A stretch of DNA of 5,157 nucleotides, from positions 1 to 5,157 of the forward strand of contig CAYUYH010000192.1 in the NCBI GenBank assembly GCA_964449175.1. The letters run 5' to 3'. This DNA comes from CAYUYH01 sp964449175. Its GTDB lineage: Bacteria; Planctomycetota; Phycisphaerae; SM23-33. Position 1 is the first letter of the stretch; every line of letters begins with the position of its first letter. The notes beneath the pieces were generated by a model. It was not told the DNA's origin and searched no databases. It saw only the letters and a program-made list of their open reading frames with translations. Position numbers and translations under genes: made by a program. Below, piece by piece: positions 3,420 to 5,157 of the stretch.

Positions 3420-5157
3420 CTAGGTGGTCTCGTGGACCTCCTCCAGGTCCTTGGCCGCCTCTTCCTTCTTCCCGACGGCCATGAAGCAAAGGTGGGGCTC
3501 CTCTTCGCCGCCCGTCTCGGCCAGGGAGACGACGACCTTCGCACACTGCTTGTAGCTGCCGCGGAGGACCTCCTCGCTGATGGGGTCTTCGATGTGATGC
3601 TCGATGGCCCTTCGCAGCGGGCGTGCGCCGAAGTCAGGGTTGTAGCCCTTGTCGATGAGGAACTCGCGGGCGTCGTCGCCCAGTTCCAGCTCCAGGCCGT
3701 GCTCGACGGACAGCCGCTCGCGGACCTTTCGCAGCTCGTAGTCCACGATCGTCTGGAGGTCGGCGCGGTTCAGCGCCTTGAAGACGATCACGTCGTCCAG
3801 GCGGTTGAGGAACTCCGGCCTGAAGTGCCGCTCCACCTCCTTGTGGAGCATGTCCTTCATCTTTTCGTAGGTCGTCTCCTCGTCGCGTTTGCTGAAGCCG
3901 AACCCGCCGCCGCTCTTGATCAGCTCGGCGCCGATGTTCGTCGTGAGGATCAGGATCGTGTTGCGGAAGTCCACTCTGCGCCCGAACGAGTCGGTCAGGT
4001 GGCCTTCCTCCATGATCTGGAGCAGCATGTTGAACACGTCGGGGTGGGCCTTCTCGATCTCGTCCAGCAGCACGACGGCGTAGGGCCGGCGGCGGATTTT
4101 CTCGGTAAGCTGGCCGCCCTCCTCGTAGCCGACGTAGCCGGGAGGCGCGCCGATCAGCCGAGAGACGTTGTGCTTCTCCATGTACTCCGACATGTCGATC
4201 TGGATCAGCGCCTCTTCGTCGCCGAACATGAACTCGGCCAGCGCCTTGGACAGCAGCGTCTTTCCGACACCGGACGGCCCGGAGAATATGAAGCTGCCCA
4301 TCGGACGGCGAGGGTCTTTCAGCCCGGCGCGGGCGCGGCGGATGCTCTTGGCGACCGCCTTGATAGCCTCGTCCTGGCTGACGACGCGCTTGTGCAGCTC
4401 GTTCTCCAGCTCCAGCAGCCGCTGGGCCTCTTCCTTCTCCAGGCGGGTCAGAGGCACGCCGGTCATCTTGCTGACGACCTCGGCGACGACTTCCTCGTCG
4501 ACCGTGCCGCCGACCTCGTTGGCGCGATCCTTCCAGTCCTTCTGGAGGCGGTCCTTCTCGGCCCGGAGACTCTCGGCCTTGTCGCGGAGCTCGGCGGCCT
4601 TCTCGTAGTCGGCGTTCTTGACGGCCTCGTCCTTCTCCGCCTGGAGGCGCTGGGCGTCAGTCTCCATGGCTGAGAGGTTCGGCGGCTTGGTCATGGTCTT
4701 CAGCCGTATGCGAGCGCCGGCCTCGTCGATGACGTCGATGGCCTTGTCCGGCTGGACTCGCCCGGTGATGTAGCGGCTGGACAGCTCGACTGCCTGCTCC
4801 AGCGCCGGGTCGGTTATGCGGACGCGGTGGTGGGCCTCGTAGCGGTCGCGCAGGCCCTTGAGGATGTCGAGCGTCTGGTCCCGGTTGGGCGGGTTGACGA
4901 TGATGGTCTGGAATCGCCGCTCCAGGGCGCCGTCCTTCTCGATGTACTTGCGGTACTCGTCCAGCGTGGTGGCGCCGATGCACTGGATCTCGCCGCGCGA
5001 CAGCGACGGCTTGAGCACGTTGGCTGCGTCGATCGCGCCCTCGGCCCCGCCGGCGCCGACCAGGGTGTGCATCTCGTCGATAAACAGTATCACGTTCTTG
5101 GCGCGGCGCACCTCGTTCATGACGGCTTTGATGCGCTCCTCGAACTGGCCTCGGTAC
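3420..5157 (-). CDS. clpC: ATP-dependent Clp protease ATP-binding subunit ClpC (N-terminus cut by window edge)
   Basis: This is an AAA+ unfoldase that feeds proteins to the ClpP protease in the cytoplasm. The visible 578 residues begin inside the first ATPase domain at the Tyr-Arg-Gly of pore loop 1; roughly 250 residues (N domain and D1 Walker A) lie beyond the window, judging from the usual 810-850 residue length. Visible in order (numbered from the edge): D1 Walker B VILFIDE (22-28), D1 arginine fingers Arg80-Arg81, a UVR-type coiled middle segment (169-205, with NADYEKAAELRDKAE), D2 Walker A GPSGVGKT (293-300), D2 pore loop GYVG (340-343), Walker B VVLLDE (361-366), sensor-1 Asn407, a ClpP-docking-type loop with Phe-Gly-Phe (419-421), arginine finger Arg452 and sensor-2 Gly-Ala-Arg (510-512). 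The short UVR segment, instead of the long ClpB coiled coil, together with the docking loop, identifies ClpC rather than ClpB. All catalytic residues in view are intact. It ends in an acidic tail and is followed by a strong terminator. Confidence 0.95.
   Translation of the reverse strand, partial: YRGQFEERIKAVMNEVRRAKNVILFIDEMHTLVGAGGAEGAIDAANVLKPSLSRGEIQCIGATTLDEYRKYIEKDGALERRFQTIIVNPPNRDQTLDILKGLRDRYEAHHRVRITDPALEQAVELSSRYITGRVQPDKAIDVIDEAGARIRLKTMTKPPNLSAMETDAQRLQAEKDEAVKNADYEKAAELRDKAESLRAEKDRLQKDWKDRANEVGGTVDEEVVAEVVSKMTGVPLTRLEKEEAQRLLELENELHKRVVSQDEAIKAVAKSIRRARAGLKDPRRPMGSFIFSGPSGVGKTLLSKALAEFMFGDEEALIQIDMSEYMEKHNVSRLIGAPPGYVGYEEGGQLTEKIRRRPYAVVLLDEIEKAHPDVFNMLLQIMEEGHLTDSFGRRVDFRNTILILTTNIGAELIKSGGGFGFSKRDEETTYEKMKDMLHKEVERHFRPEFLNRLDDVIVFKALNRADLQTIVDYELRKVRERLSVEHGLELELGDDAREFLIDKGYNPDFGARPLRRAIEHHIEDPISEEVLRGSYKQCAKVVVSLAETGGEEEPHLCFMAVGKKEEAAKDLEEVHETT

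Noticed and set aside
3279..4673. A 464-codon open frame on the plus strand opposite clpC
   Set aside because: It lies entirely antisense to a well-conserved ClpC. Its Leu/Val/Asp/Glu-rich, repetitive composition is what a G/C-biased gene gives when read on the other strand. It has no domain resemblance.
1..5157. Defence system, mobile element, CRISPR or toxin-antitoxin module
   Set aside because: No transposase, integrase, nuclease, direct-repeat array or toxin-like gene is visible. The content is housekeeping and envelope regulation with uniform composition.

Overview
This is a GC-rich bacterial window with five protein genes and no RNA genes, CRISPR arrays or mobile elements that I can see. 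Codon use is strongly biased to G/C in third position. A Ser-Arg-Pro-Ala rich tail in one protein, lipoprotein signals, an ECF sigma factor paired with a large single-pass anti-sigma factor, and a UVR-type ClpC suggest a Planctomycetes-like (perhaps Phycisphaerae) genome. That assignment is an inference from style, not from a marker gene.

Layout: positions 1-271 are non-coding and hold two related GC-rich hairpins, a weak promoter candidate and a palindrome containing GGAACTT. Two small plus-strand genes follow (272-790 and 823-1104). Both encode predicted lipoproteins, and they probably form one operon. The first has no family I recognise; the second looks like a minimal SmpA/OmlA (BamE-type) domain. 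Only 36 bases separate them from the convergent minus-strand block.

The minus-strand block, read right to left, begins with the C-terminal two thirds of clpC (running off the right edge, stop at 3420) and a clear intrinsic terminator (3338-3373). A short regulatory interval follows, with an AGGAGG site and a -10-like box. Then come an ECF sigma factor (2549-3226) and a membrane-bound anti-sigma factor (1141-2544). The last two genes are four bases apart and almost certainly co-translated.

The sigma/anti-sigma pair is the regulatory core of the window. The anti-sigma protein keeps the helical N-terminal shape of the ZAS family but has lost the usual His and Cys zinc ligands (it has no cysteine at all), and it carries about 355 residues of mostly low-complexity sequence beyond its membrane segment. 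The two lipoproteins are envelope proteins encoded next to this pair. They are plausible targets or partners, but the sequence does not prove it. ClpC is separated from the sigma operon by the terminator and looks like an independent housekeeping unit.
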